A stretch of 36,407 bases of DNA from FW021-bin31 sp964422465 (GTDB taxonomy: Bacteria; Bacteroidota; Bacteroidia; Chitinophagales; Chitinophagaceae), in contig CAYRBD010000025.1 of NCBI GenBank assembly GCA_964422465.1, forward strand, positions 1-36,407, in the 5' to 3' direction. Of this stretch, positions 18,214-25,948 are shown one piece after another. The notes beneath the pieces are model-generated. The model did no database searches. It was given only the letters and a program-made list of their open reading frames with translations, and was not told the origin of the DNA. Position numbers and translations under genes: made by a program. Numbering within the stretch: the first letter of the stretch is position 1; the number at the start of each line of letters is the position of its first letter.

Positions 18214-19725
18214 CTATTTTTTTAGGATCAAGTTCATGGGGATGGACTTTCCCCCCATATCCAGCGAAACCCTGAGGTTTATTTCGTTATCAGTCAGTTT
18301 GTTCACCCAGTGAATATCCGGCGTACTGCTTCCATCTGGAATAAGTGGCAGCACCACCGATTCCCCTCCGATCAACCCCCAGTGGCCGGACGTTCCGGCA
18401 TCAGGGAAAAGTGCTTTAATTACGGCTGCTCCCGCTAGCGGATTTGTAAAAGAATAGCCGGTATTGGCATCAAATTTATACATACTATAGGCCATCGCCT
18501 GTATTCCCATCACTGCGGCAGGGCCTAATAATTGCGCCACGCCGGGGTCTTGGATCAGGGCGGGGAGGCTGGTGCCTTTTGGTATCTCCATCCCCAGCGC
18601 ATCTTTAGGAATGTCTATGGCAAATTGCAGGTCCTGCTGGGTCCATGTTCCTACCATTAAAGCCATCTTTTGCTTGATATCCACGGCCTCCGCCGGCTTT
18701 TCTAAAATTAGATTCATGGGGATAGTGGCCACATTGGGTATATCCAGATAAATACCCAGGCTCAGGCTGTCTGCCGTCAGGTCGTTCACCCATACAGGCG
18801 ATGGTTTGCCACCTTCTGGTGTGAGCGGAAGTACCAGCGACCCTGAACCTAATAAGTCCCATTTCCCTGAACCCCCTGCTTCCGGGAGAATAAAAGAGAC
18901 GAGCGCCTTGTCAAGGGGATTTTTAAAAGAATAGGTCTGATCACTGCTAAAAGAAAAAGTATTTAACTGGGTAAACTGAATCTGGCTTCCGAGATCAGGT
19001 TCGCCTAAAGCAAGGCTTAAAAGCGGCGCCAGTTCTACCAGGCTTGTTCCGGCCGGTATTTCCATCCCCAAAGCATCCTTAGGTATCGTTACGGCAAATT
19101 GCAAATCTTTCTGAACCCAGTCGCCGGTCAGCCATTGTATTTGTTGTTGAAGATTTGGCTCCTTTTCCTGTTTCTGCAGGATCAGGTTCATTGGAACATC
19201 ATTTCCTGCCAACTTAAGTGTAAAACTGATGTTCAGTGTATTTTCACTTATGTCATTGACCCAATGAGGATCAGCATCTCCTCCATCGGGAGTCAGTTGA
19301 ACGACTGCCTGAAAGACCGTCAATTCCCAGTGGCCGGCAGTGCCTGCATCGGGAAGAATAAAGGACACCGGTGCGGTACCAAGCGGGTTTTCAATAGAAT
19401 AAGTCCCATCTGCATTAAACGTAAAAGTATTCAGTTGTGTAAACTGGACCAGTTTTCCAACTTCCGGATTCAGCCCCAGGCCGAGTAAGGGCGCCAGGTC
19501 AATCAGGCTGGATCCAGCCGGAATAGCGACCCCCAATGCTGCTTTGGGAATATCTACCGCAAATTGGATGTCTTTTTGTGTCCACGTACCGCTGATCCAT
19601 TCTTTCTTTGGGATTTCTTTTCCCAACTTGAGAGGGGTATTTTCCTCTTTTTTACAAGCGTTTATTGCTATTATCAGGATAAATAAGGTCGCAAGTGATA
19701 TAAAAGAAAGTATGTTTTTTTTCAT
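18214..19725 (-). CDS. Lipoprotein with three tandem lipocalin-like repeats
   Basis: 503 residues with a signal peptide and probable lipidated Cys24 (IINAC-type context, followed by KKEE). The rest is three copies of a domain of about 145 residues, near 43-184, 198-343 and 357-502. Each starts with a W-x-GxWxQxDxQFAxxIPK-type block, has GTSL/GSSL, FxFxxxxxYSFxNPL, a FxLPxAGxxGxW block and a WVNxLT-type block, and closes with PMNLILxK. The pattern, opening with GTW and closing in a beta strand, suggests a lipocalin-like fold, but I do not recognise a named family. Its position before susC2 and its surface-lipoprotein signal suggest a glycan-binding role analogous to SusE/SusF; this is inference. 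It lies 74 bases after the GH28 gene. Confidence 0.85.
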   Translation of the reverse strand: MKKNILSFISLATLFILIIAINACKKEENTPLKLGKEIPKKEWISGTWTQKDIQFAVDIPKAALGVAIPAGSSLIDLAPLLGLGLNPEVGKLVQFTQLNTFTFNADGTYSIENPLGTAPVSFILPDAGTAGHWELTVFQAVVQLTPDGGDADPHWVNDISENTLNISFTLKLAGNDVPMNLILQKQEKEPNLQQQIQWLTGDWVQKDLQFAVTIPKDALGMEIPAGTSLVELAPLLSLALGEPDLGSQIQFTQLNTFSFSSDQTYSFKNPLDKALVSFILPEAGGSGKWDLLGSGSLVLPLTPEGGKPSPVWVNDLTADSLSLGIYLDIPNVATIPMNLILEKPAEAVDIKQKMALMVGTWTQQDLQFAIDIPKDALGMEIPKGTSLPALIQDPGVAQLLGPAAVMGIQAMAYSMYKFDANTGYSFTNPLAGAAVIKALFPDAGTSGHWGLIGGESVVLPLIPDGSSTPDIHWVNKLTDNEINLRVSLDMGGKSIPMNLILKK

Positions 19726-19799
19726 AACCGCCGCATTTAAGGTTTTAGTTTATCATTATCGGGAGCATAACCCTCCCACATAACAGACTCAAAATCTAT

Positions 19800-21425
19800 T
19801 TATAACTTTTCATGGGTTGCCTTTACTATCTTTTTATCTGTATAATCTCCCGAACGAAAAAGGTTAATGTTAGTGCTGTTCTTTATTAAAAAGAAATTAT
19901 CTGTTCCTGTATGTTCTGCATTTATAAATTTAAAATCGGAATTGTGAACATCCTTTAAAACAAAGGGCGGTCTTTCTTCCTTGTTGATGTAGCTTAATTG
20001 TATGTTGTTTAAAGTTAGCCCCTTTACATGCCTTATATAAAAGCCATAGGCTGGTAATTTTCCAAACATGGTAGGTTCAGGATATCCTTTCTCATTTTCC
20101 GGTGGCGTAATTTCTGTGTCTTTTTGCGTTCCGCCACCTTTGTACACAATTTGCACATTATTGATGGATACATCTTCGATAGGGTGACCGGGTATGCCGC
20201 TGATAATTGCTCCTATCGCTCCCTCTTTTCTGCCGGCGTTGTAAACTACTACGTTGTTGATATTTACTCTCCGAAGGTGGCCTGCCGGTACGCCTTCCGG
20301 TCCTCGCATCCTGCTTCCCAACCGAATAAAGATAGGAGCGCCCACAATATCGCGCATGGTGATATTAGAGATGGCGACATCTTCGAGGTCTCCCCCATCA
20401 ACAGTTTCCAGGGCCAGTCCTCTGCATTTCTCAAAAATACAATTGCTGATCGTAATATTTTTATACCCTCCGTTAGATTCGGTACCCAGTTTGATCCTCC
20501 CCGTAGGCCTTTTTGAGGCTGAATTTATTGGCTTAAAGGTGCCGTCTAAAAAGGAGCCTTCCTGATATCCTCCGGTAACGAGGCAATTTGTTATTGTTAC
20601 ATTTTCTGTGGGTCTGGCATATCCCAGACCATAAGAACTTTTCAGGCAAATGGCATCATCCCGGGGCGAGTTTATGCTACAATTGGAGATGTGTACATTT
20701 TTGCAACAGTCAATGTCCATTCCATCCCTGTTGGTATCCATGATCAGGTTGTCAATGGTGAGGTTATCTATACCCGTAGCTAAAAGTCCGAAATGCCCAC
20801 CCTGCAGGATGGAAAAATCTCTCAATAGCACATTATGACAATTCTTTAAGGCAATGGCCTTATCACCCAGCCCTTCAGTGGCTCCTTTTGGGGTTCCTCT
20901 TACTAGTCCTTTCCCGTAAATTGTCCCGGAGCCTTCAATGGCGATATCCTCCAGGTTAATTCCCCAAATCAGGCTGTTTTGCCAATGACTGTGCCCAAAG
21001 TCCTGATACTGATCATCCGGATTGGGTTCAGGTTTATCATAATCGGAAGGGTTATCAGAAGCTACGAGAGTACATCCTCTGCTGAGATGTAAGGTGACAT
21101 GGCTTTTCAGGTGTATAGAGCCAGAGAGATAAGTCCCGGCAGGAAAGACAACCACTCCTCCTCCTTTTGCTGATGCCGCTTCAATGGCATTATTAATGGC
21201 CCGCGTATCTATCGTTTTTCCGTCGCCTTTAGCACCATAGTCTTTTATATTAAACCTTTCAGAAGACGGGCTATAAGTAGATGAAAAATGAAACTGATTC
21301 GCTCCTGAGCTTTGATTTGAAATACCGGGATATACAGGCTCCGATATCGCAGAACTAAAAGCCAGACCCAGGGTGATGAGTAAAAAAGAGATGATTCGTA
21401 TGGCAGGATGATAGCTTTTCATCAT
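19800..21425 (-). CDS. Glycoside hydrolase family 28 protein (polygalacturonase-like)
   Basis: 541 residues with a signal peptide. A right-handed beta-helix enzyme: FNIKDYGAKGDGKTIDTRAI opens the catalytic domain near residue 58, followed by GGGVVVFPAGTYLSGSIHL. Putative active-site elements are NRDGMDID (232-239), RDDAICLKS (255-263) and GRIKLGTESNGG (309-320). The canonical GHG motif is not seen between the DD and RIK elements, so this belongs to a divergent bacterial subfamily; galacturonan, rhamnogalacturonan and related linkages are all possible. It heads operon A, opposite the AraC regulator. The gene starts with two ATG codons; 21425 is used here. Confidence 0.92.
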   Translation of the reverse strand: MMKSYHPAIRIISFLLITLGLAFSSAISEPVYPGISNQSSGANQFHFSSTYSPSSERFNIKDYGAKGDGKTIDTRAINNAIEAASAKGGGVVVFPAGTYLSGSIHLKSHVTLHLSRGCTLVASDNPSDYDKPEPNPDDQYQDFGHSHWQNSLIWGINLEDIAIEGSGTIYGKGLVRGTPKGATEGLGDKAIALKNCHNVLLRDFSILQGGHFGLLATGIDNLTIDNLIMDTNRDGMDIDCCKNVHISNCSINSPRDDAICLKSSYGLGYARPTENVTITNCLVTGGYQEGSFLDGTFKPINSASKRPTGRIKLGTESNGGYKNITISNCIFEKCRGLALETVDGGDLEDVAISNITMRDIVGAPIFIRLGSRMRGPEGVPAGHLRRVNINNVVVYNAGRKEGAIGAIISGIPGHPIEDVSINNVQIVYKGGGTQKDTEITPPENEKGYPEPTMFGKLPAYGFYIRHVKGLTLNNIQLSYINKEERPPFVLKDVHNSDFKFINAEHTGTDNFFLIKNSTNINLFRSGDYTDKKIVKATHEKL

Positions 21426-21458
21426 GAGGTACTTATTGTTTATGGTAAATTCTCATTG

Positions 21459-21502
21459 TAAAGATAAGTCAGGATATTCAGCATTCTTTCCACTATTTTG
21501 AT
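21459..21502 (-). promoter_or_regulatory. Candidate promoter and AraC-type operator of operon A
   Basis: On the minus strand ATCAAAATAGTGGAAAG (21502-21486) is followed after 19 nt by TATCTTTA (21466-21459), a near match to the Bacteroidota -7 element TAnnTTTG. No good -33 element is present; the GGAAAG end of the operator sits where it should be, as expected for an activator-dependent promoter. The site matches 14 of 17 bases with the one upstream of susC1, at the same spacing. A second half-site 21 bp upstream is only weakly visible (6 of 12). Confidence 0.6.
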
Positions 21503-21636
21503 TCAAGATTAACCTTTTTCGTGCTAAAGCTAATGGAAAAGGAAATTATAAAATAAAAGTATGTTAATCTTTTTGGATAACAAAAGTTTTCATTAACTTT
21601 AACCTGACAATTATTCTTTTATGAAATATTTTTATT

Positions 21637-22491
21637 ATGAAACCAGCCTTTCAATTCCACCTGCCACAGGATGAAAACTCTTTCAGAGTATTTCATAAAA
21701 CACAAGGGAAACAAAATACGCCTTTACATTATCATCCCAATTATGAAATGAATTTTGTTATTAAGGGAAATGGAAGCCGGACCGTGGGAAACAACATTGA
21801 AGATTTTGAAGAAGGGGACCTCATCCTGCTTGCTCCCAATATCCCTCACCGCTGGAAAAACACCAATGATACTTCTGAAAGTTACGCTTCAATCGTTTTT
21901 CAATGGGAAAAAGATTTCCTGGGGAATGCTTGTAAACACACGCCCGAATTTAAGCCCATTGGTAAATTACTGGATTTGTCCAACCGGGGGATAAAATTTG
22001 ATCGCTATTATGCAAAGGAGATAAAAAAAATCCAAGGGGCTTTGTTGAAATTTTCACCTTTCAACAGGCTTATTTTTTTTCTGGAGTTGTTAAATGAACT
22101 GGCAAAATCTTCAGAGTTCAGGTTTCTATCTGAACAGCAGTTGCCTTTTACCGATGGTATTCCAAACCGCCGTGTTGAGAAGGTTTTTCAGTATATAAAA
22201 GAAAATTATTCTACCAAGATTACCCTCTCTTTAATGGCCGATCTGGTGAATATGAGCGAAGGCGCTTTTTCAAGGTTTTTTAGTCAGGCTGTTAAAAAAC
22301 CTTTCTTTACTTTCCTGAATGAATACCGCATTAACGAGGCTTGCAAAATGCTGATAGAAACCGATTTGAACGCTAATGAAATAGGCTTTGCCTCCGGTTA
22401 CGACAGTCTTCAATTTTTTTACCGCCAATTTTCAAAATACATTTGCTGCTCTCCGATAGAATATCGAAAGAAATTCAGAGCGTATGAATGA
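21637..22491 (+). CDS. AraC-family transcriptional regulator with N-terminal cupin domain
   Basis: 284 residues. The N-terminal half is a cupin sensor domain (HYHPNYEMNFVIKGNGSRTV near residue 31, then EEGDLILLAPNIPHRW). The C-terminal hundred residues are the double helix-turn-helix AraC domain (KITLSLMADLVNMSEGAFSR, then EIGFASGYDSLQFFYRQF and SPIEYRKKF). It is transcribed divergently from the GH28 gene across about 210 bases containing the candidate operator. It is the only regulator in the locus, so it probably senses a breakdown product of the target glycan and activates both operons. The ligand is unknown. Convergent with the following gene, 25 bases apart. Confidence 0.93.
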   Translation: MKPAFQFHLPQDENSFRVFHKTQGKQNTPLHYHPNYEMNFVIKGNGSRTVGNNIEDFEEGDLILLAPNIPHRWKNTNDTSESYASIVFQWEKDFLGNACKHTPEFKPIGKLLDLSNRGIKFDRYYAKEIKKIQGALLKFSPFNRLIFFLELLNELAKSSEFRFLSEQQLPFTDGIPNRRVEKVFQYIKENYSTKITLSLMADLVNMSEGAFSRFFSQAVKKPFFTFLNEYRINEACKMLIETDLNANEIGFASGYDSLQFFYRQFSKYICCSPIEYRKKFRAYE

Positions 22492-22516
22492 TGAAAACCA
22501 ACCTCAACCTACATGA

Positions 22517-23746
22517 TTAAGCTGTCAAAGCCTGTTTTAAATCGGCAATGATATCTTCTGCATTTTCAATACCTACGCTCATTCGAATCAACCCGTTTGT
22601 AATCCCGGCTGCCTCTCTTTGTTTTTCAGGGACCCCATAATGTGTCATGGAGGCCGGGTGGCACAGCAACGTATCACAGGTGCCAAGTGATACCGCGCGT
22701 GTACAAAATTGTAAGCCGTCAATAAATCGTTTTCCGGCTTCCAGCCCCCCTTTCAGTTCAAAACTCATCATGGCGCCGGGGTGTTTCATCTGTTTTTTAG
22801 CAATGGCCTGGTCGGGATGTGAATCCAGTCCCGGATAATTGACCCGGGCCACGGCAGGATGGTTATCCAGGAAAAGAGCCGCCTGCATGGCATTGTCACA
22901 ATGCCGCTGCATACGCAGTTCCAGCGTTTTCATACCCTGGGTAAGCAGATAGGCGTCAAAGGGATTGCTGTTGCCCCCCAATAAGAGATGCGTCTTTTGC
23001 ACGGCAGATTTCATTTTTTCAATATTTCTCCCGATGAGGACACCCCCTACTGCAGACCCGTGGCCATTTAAAAATTTGGTTGTAGAATGGAAGACAAAAT
23101 CAGCTCCGTATTGGAAGGGTTGTTGCAGATAAGGGGTTGCGAATGTGTTGTCCACGGCAGAAACCAATCCGTATTTCTGTGCCAGACCTAAAGTCTGTTC
23201 CATATCCACGCAGCGCAGGGTAGGATTGGCCGGTGTTTCCAAGTACATCATGCGGATGGCAGCGTCTTTCTTTAGCAGGTTTTCAACCGCCTCCCTGTTG
23301 TGCATATCCGTTACGATAACCTGTATTCCCAGTCCTGGAAAAATCTTCTGCAATAATTCATCTGTACCTCCATAAAGAGAGGGATGGGTGAGTACCTTAT
23401 CCCCGGCCTTCAAACAGGATAAAAACAGGGTATTGAGAGCAGCCATGCCCGATGCGTGAATCAATGCCCTGGCCTCCAGAGGTTGCCCATCTTTGTCCTT
23501 TAACCCAAATGTTTCGAGGGCTGCAAGTTTGCCCTCTGCTTCTGTAAAGGAGGGGTTGCCCCAGCGAGAATAAATATATCCTTCCTCTTTGCCACTAAAA
23601 CGATTCATTCCCTGTTCTGCAGTATCAAAAACAAAGGTGGAAGATGCATAAATAGGCGTTATGTGTGCGTAATTGGGATCCGGTATATGTCCGCCATGCA
23701 CACAGGCGGATCCGAAGCCTGCGTATTTATTAGATTCGTTTTTCAT
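22517..23746 (-). CDS. Trans-sulfuration family PLP enzyme (cystathionine gamma-synthase/lyase or methionine gamma-lyase type)
   Basis: 409 residues, full length for the Cys/Met metabolism PLP-dependent family. ASGMAALNTLFLS, the aspartate in VDNTFATPYLQQP (Asp199) and the PLP-binding lysine in FHSTTKFLNGHG (Lys224) are all present. At the position where classical methionine gamma-lyases have Cys (YGC) this protein has Gly (YGGT, 125-128), as in cystathionine gamma-synthases and lyases. Substrate cannot be settled from sequence alone. It stands alone, divergent from ligA with 93 bases between the start codons. Confidence 0.9.
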   Translation of the reverse strand: MKNESNKYAGFGSACVHGGHIPDPNYAHITPIYASSTFVFDTAEQGMNRFSGKEEGYIYSRWGNPSFTEAEGKLAALETFGLKDKDGQPLEARALIHASGMAALNTLFLSCLKAGDKVLTHPSLYGGTDELLQKIFPGLGIQVIVTDMHNREAVENLLKKDAAIRMMYLETPANPTLRCVDMEQTLGLAQKYGLVSAVDNTFATPYLQQPFQYGADFVFHSTTKFLNGHGSAVGGVLIGRNIEKMKSAVQKTHLLLGGNSNPFDAYLLTQGMKTLELRMQRHCDNAMQAALFLDNHPAVARVNYPGLDSHPDQAIAKKQMKHPGAMMSFELKGGLEAGKRFIDGLQFCTRAVSLGTCDTLLCHPASMTHYGVPEKQREAAGITNGLIRMSVGIENAEDIIADLKQALTA

Positions 23747-23787
23747 TTTTTTGACTGTATTTTTATGGGAGTAAACTTACGGTAAAA

Positions 23788-23819
23788 TTGAGATACAAAG
23801 CGTTTCCTTCTTACCTTTG
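23788..23819 (+). promoter_or_regulatory. Candidate ligA promoter (Bacteroidota type)
   Basis: TTG (23788-23790), 21 nt, then TACCTTTG (23812-23819), a full match to the Bacteroidota -7 consensus TAnnTTTG. The ligA ATG follows 20 bases later. Confidence 0.6.
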
Positions 23820-23839
23820 TTCAATAAGTTCGTAAAATT

Positions 23840-25933
23840 ATGGATGATCAAAATGCCGGCAAAGCCCTGGATGAAAAGGCCAGAAAACTATTGACCAATG
23901 CTACTGGTTCCATTCCCAGTGAGAAACTGGTGCAGGAACTGCGTGAAGTCATCAATTACAATGACTGGCGGTACTATGTGAAAGACAACCCTTCGCTGGC
24001 CGATCAGGAGTATGATCAACTGTATGCCCGGTTAAAAAAAGTAGAGCAGGAACACCCGGAGCTTATCACACCGGATTCTCCTACTCAACGGGTGGCGAGG
24101 GGACTGACTAAAGAATTCCCCACTGTGGATCATTGGGTGCCCATGCTGAGCCTGGATAATTCTTATAATGCCGGGGACCTACGGGAATGGGACAAACGGA
24201 TACATGACAAATTGGGAAGTACAGCCGTAGAATATTGCGTAGAGCCCAAATTTGATGGGGCAGGTATTTCTCTCATTTATGAAAAGAACCTGTTGACCCG
24301 TGGCGCTACCCGGGGAGATGGCGTACAGGGAGAGGATATTACAGCTAATATCCGGCAGATACGGTCTATCCCGCTTTCTGCACGGTTATCTGATCTGAAT
24401 ATTGAGCAAATGGAGATCAGGGGAGAAGCGCTTATAAATAAGAAAGCCTTCGCCGGATTTAACGAACAAAGAGCGAAAAATGACCTTCCTCCACTTGCTA
24501 ATCCCCGGAATGCCGCATCGGGATCCTTGCGGATGGTTGACCCGGGTGAGGTAAAGAAGCGCAACCTTGAGGTCTTTTTATACCACGTCAGTTATCTGGA
24601 GCTGAAGGAAGGCAAAGAAAAACCCGAGCCGCTGAAATCACAATATGGCATCCTGAAAGCTTTGTCTAACCTGGGATTTCGTACCCCGGTGGAGCGGATG
24701 GAGGTTTTTACGGCCATAGAAGAGGTAATTGACTATTGCAAAACCTTTGAAGCAAAACGGGATGAGCTGCCCTACGAAGTGGACGGTCTGGTCATTAAGG
24801 TTAATAATTTTGATTTGCAGGATGCATTGGGCATGACCTCTCACCATCCCCGCTGGGCAATGGCCTATAAATTCAAGGCTCGTCAGGCCAGCAGCAGGCT
24901 GCGCCGGGTAGAGTTTCAGGTAGGCCGAACCGGTACCATTACCCCTGTTGCCAAAATAGACCCGGTTCCCTTAGCAGGAGTAACCATCTCTTCTGTTTCC
25001 CTTTTTAATGAAGATGTAGTACGGGAGAAAGATGTGCGTATCGGAGATACTGTCCTGGTGGAAAGGGCCGGAGACGTTATTCCCTATATTGTAAAGCCAT
25101 TGACCGACCTGAGGGATGGCACGGAAGAAAAGATTGTTTTTCCTGAAAACTGCCCGGTTTGTGGCGATACCCTGGAAAGAGCCAAAGGGGAAAGCGCCTG
25201 GCGCTGTGTGAATATTAATTGTGAGGCACAGGTCGTGGAACGGCTGATTCATTTTGGAAGTAAGGATGCCATGGACATACGTAATCTCGGGGAGGCTAAC
25301 GTCAGACGGTTTTATGAATTGGGATTACTGAAAAGCCTGCCCGGTATTTATAAACTGGATTTCGATAAGATCGGCCAATTAGAAGGTTTTGGGAAAAAAT
25401 CCATTGATAACCTGCAAAGGGCCATTGAAAAATCAAAGCGTCAGCCTCTGCATCGGCTGATCTATGCCCTCGGTATCCGATATGTGGGAGAAACAACGGC
25501 TAAAACACTGGCACAAGCCATTGAGCGCCTTATAGACTTAAAGGAGATGAAAGAAGAGAAACTACTTGCTTTAGAGGATATTGGTCCAAAAGTGGCCAGC
25601 GCCATACAGCAGTTTTTTGATAATGAAGATAATATTCAGATACTGGAAGAACTGGCACGTTTGGGGGTTAACATGGAACAGAAAAAAAGTGACAACTCCG
25701 GTTTGGGGGAATTAACGGGTCTCACTTTTCTTTTTACCGGTACCTTATCCATAAAGCGAAGTGATGCAAAGGAACTGGTAGAAGCGCATGGAGGGAAAGT
25801 GGTGAGCGGAGTAAGCAACAAACTGAATTACCTGGTTGCCGGAGAAGCCGCCGGTTCTAAATTGGATAAAGCCAAAAGAATGAATAACGTCCGTATTATA
25901 GATGAGGACACGTTTTTGAAGATGATGGAATAG
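23840..25933 (+). CDS. ligA: NAD-dependent DNA ligase LigA
   Basis: 697 residues, slightly longer than the usual 670 or so. The order of domains is complete: NAD-binding Ia region (INYNDWRYYV, about 38-47), adenylation domain with the catalytic Lys137 in VEPKFDG and downstream EVDGLVIKVN, OB fold, a four-Cys zinc finger (Cys438, 441, 456, 461), helix-hairpin-helix region and C-terminal BRCT domain (about 623-697). It seals nicks during replication and repair using NAD+. ATG at 23840 is 20 bases after a good promoter. A TonB receptor gene follows after 15 bases, and tadA overlaps that, so the three may be cotranscribed. Confidence 0.98.
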   Translation: MDDQNAGKALDEKARKLLTNATGSIPSEKLVQELREVINYNDWRYYVKDNPSLADQEYDQLYARLKKVEQEHPELITPDSPTQRVARGLTKEFPTVDHWVPMLSLDNSYNAGDLREWDKRIHDKLGSTAVEYCVEPKFDGAGISLIYEKNLLTRGATRGDGVQGEDITANIRQIRSIPLSARLSDLNIEQMEIRGEALINKKAFAGFNEQRAKNDLPPLANPRNAASGSLRMVDPGEVKKRNLEVFLYHVSYLELKEGKEKPEPLKSQYGILKALSNLGFRTPVERMEVFTAIEEVIDYCKTFEAKRDELPYEVDGLVIKVNNFDLQDALGMTSHHPRWAMAYKFKARQASSRLRRVEFQVGRTGTITPVAKIDPVPLAGVTISSVSLFNEDVVREKDVRIGDTVLVERAGDVIPYIVKPLTDLRDGTEEKIVFPENCPVCGDTLERAKGESAWRCVNINCEAQVVERLIHFGSKDAMDIRNLGEANVRRFYELGLLKSLPGIYKLDFDKIGQLEGFGKKSIDNLQRAIEKSKRQPLHRLIYALGIRYVGETTAKTLAQAIERLIDLKEMKEEKLLALEDIGPKVASAIQQFFDNEDNIQILEELARLGVNMEQKKSDNSGLGELTGLTFLFTGTLSIKRSDAKELVEAHGGKVVSGVSNKLNYLVAGEAAGSKLDKAKRMNNVRIIDEDTFLKMME

Positions 25934-25948
25934 CATGAGCCTAATAGT

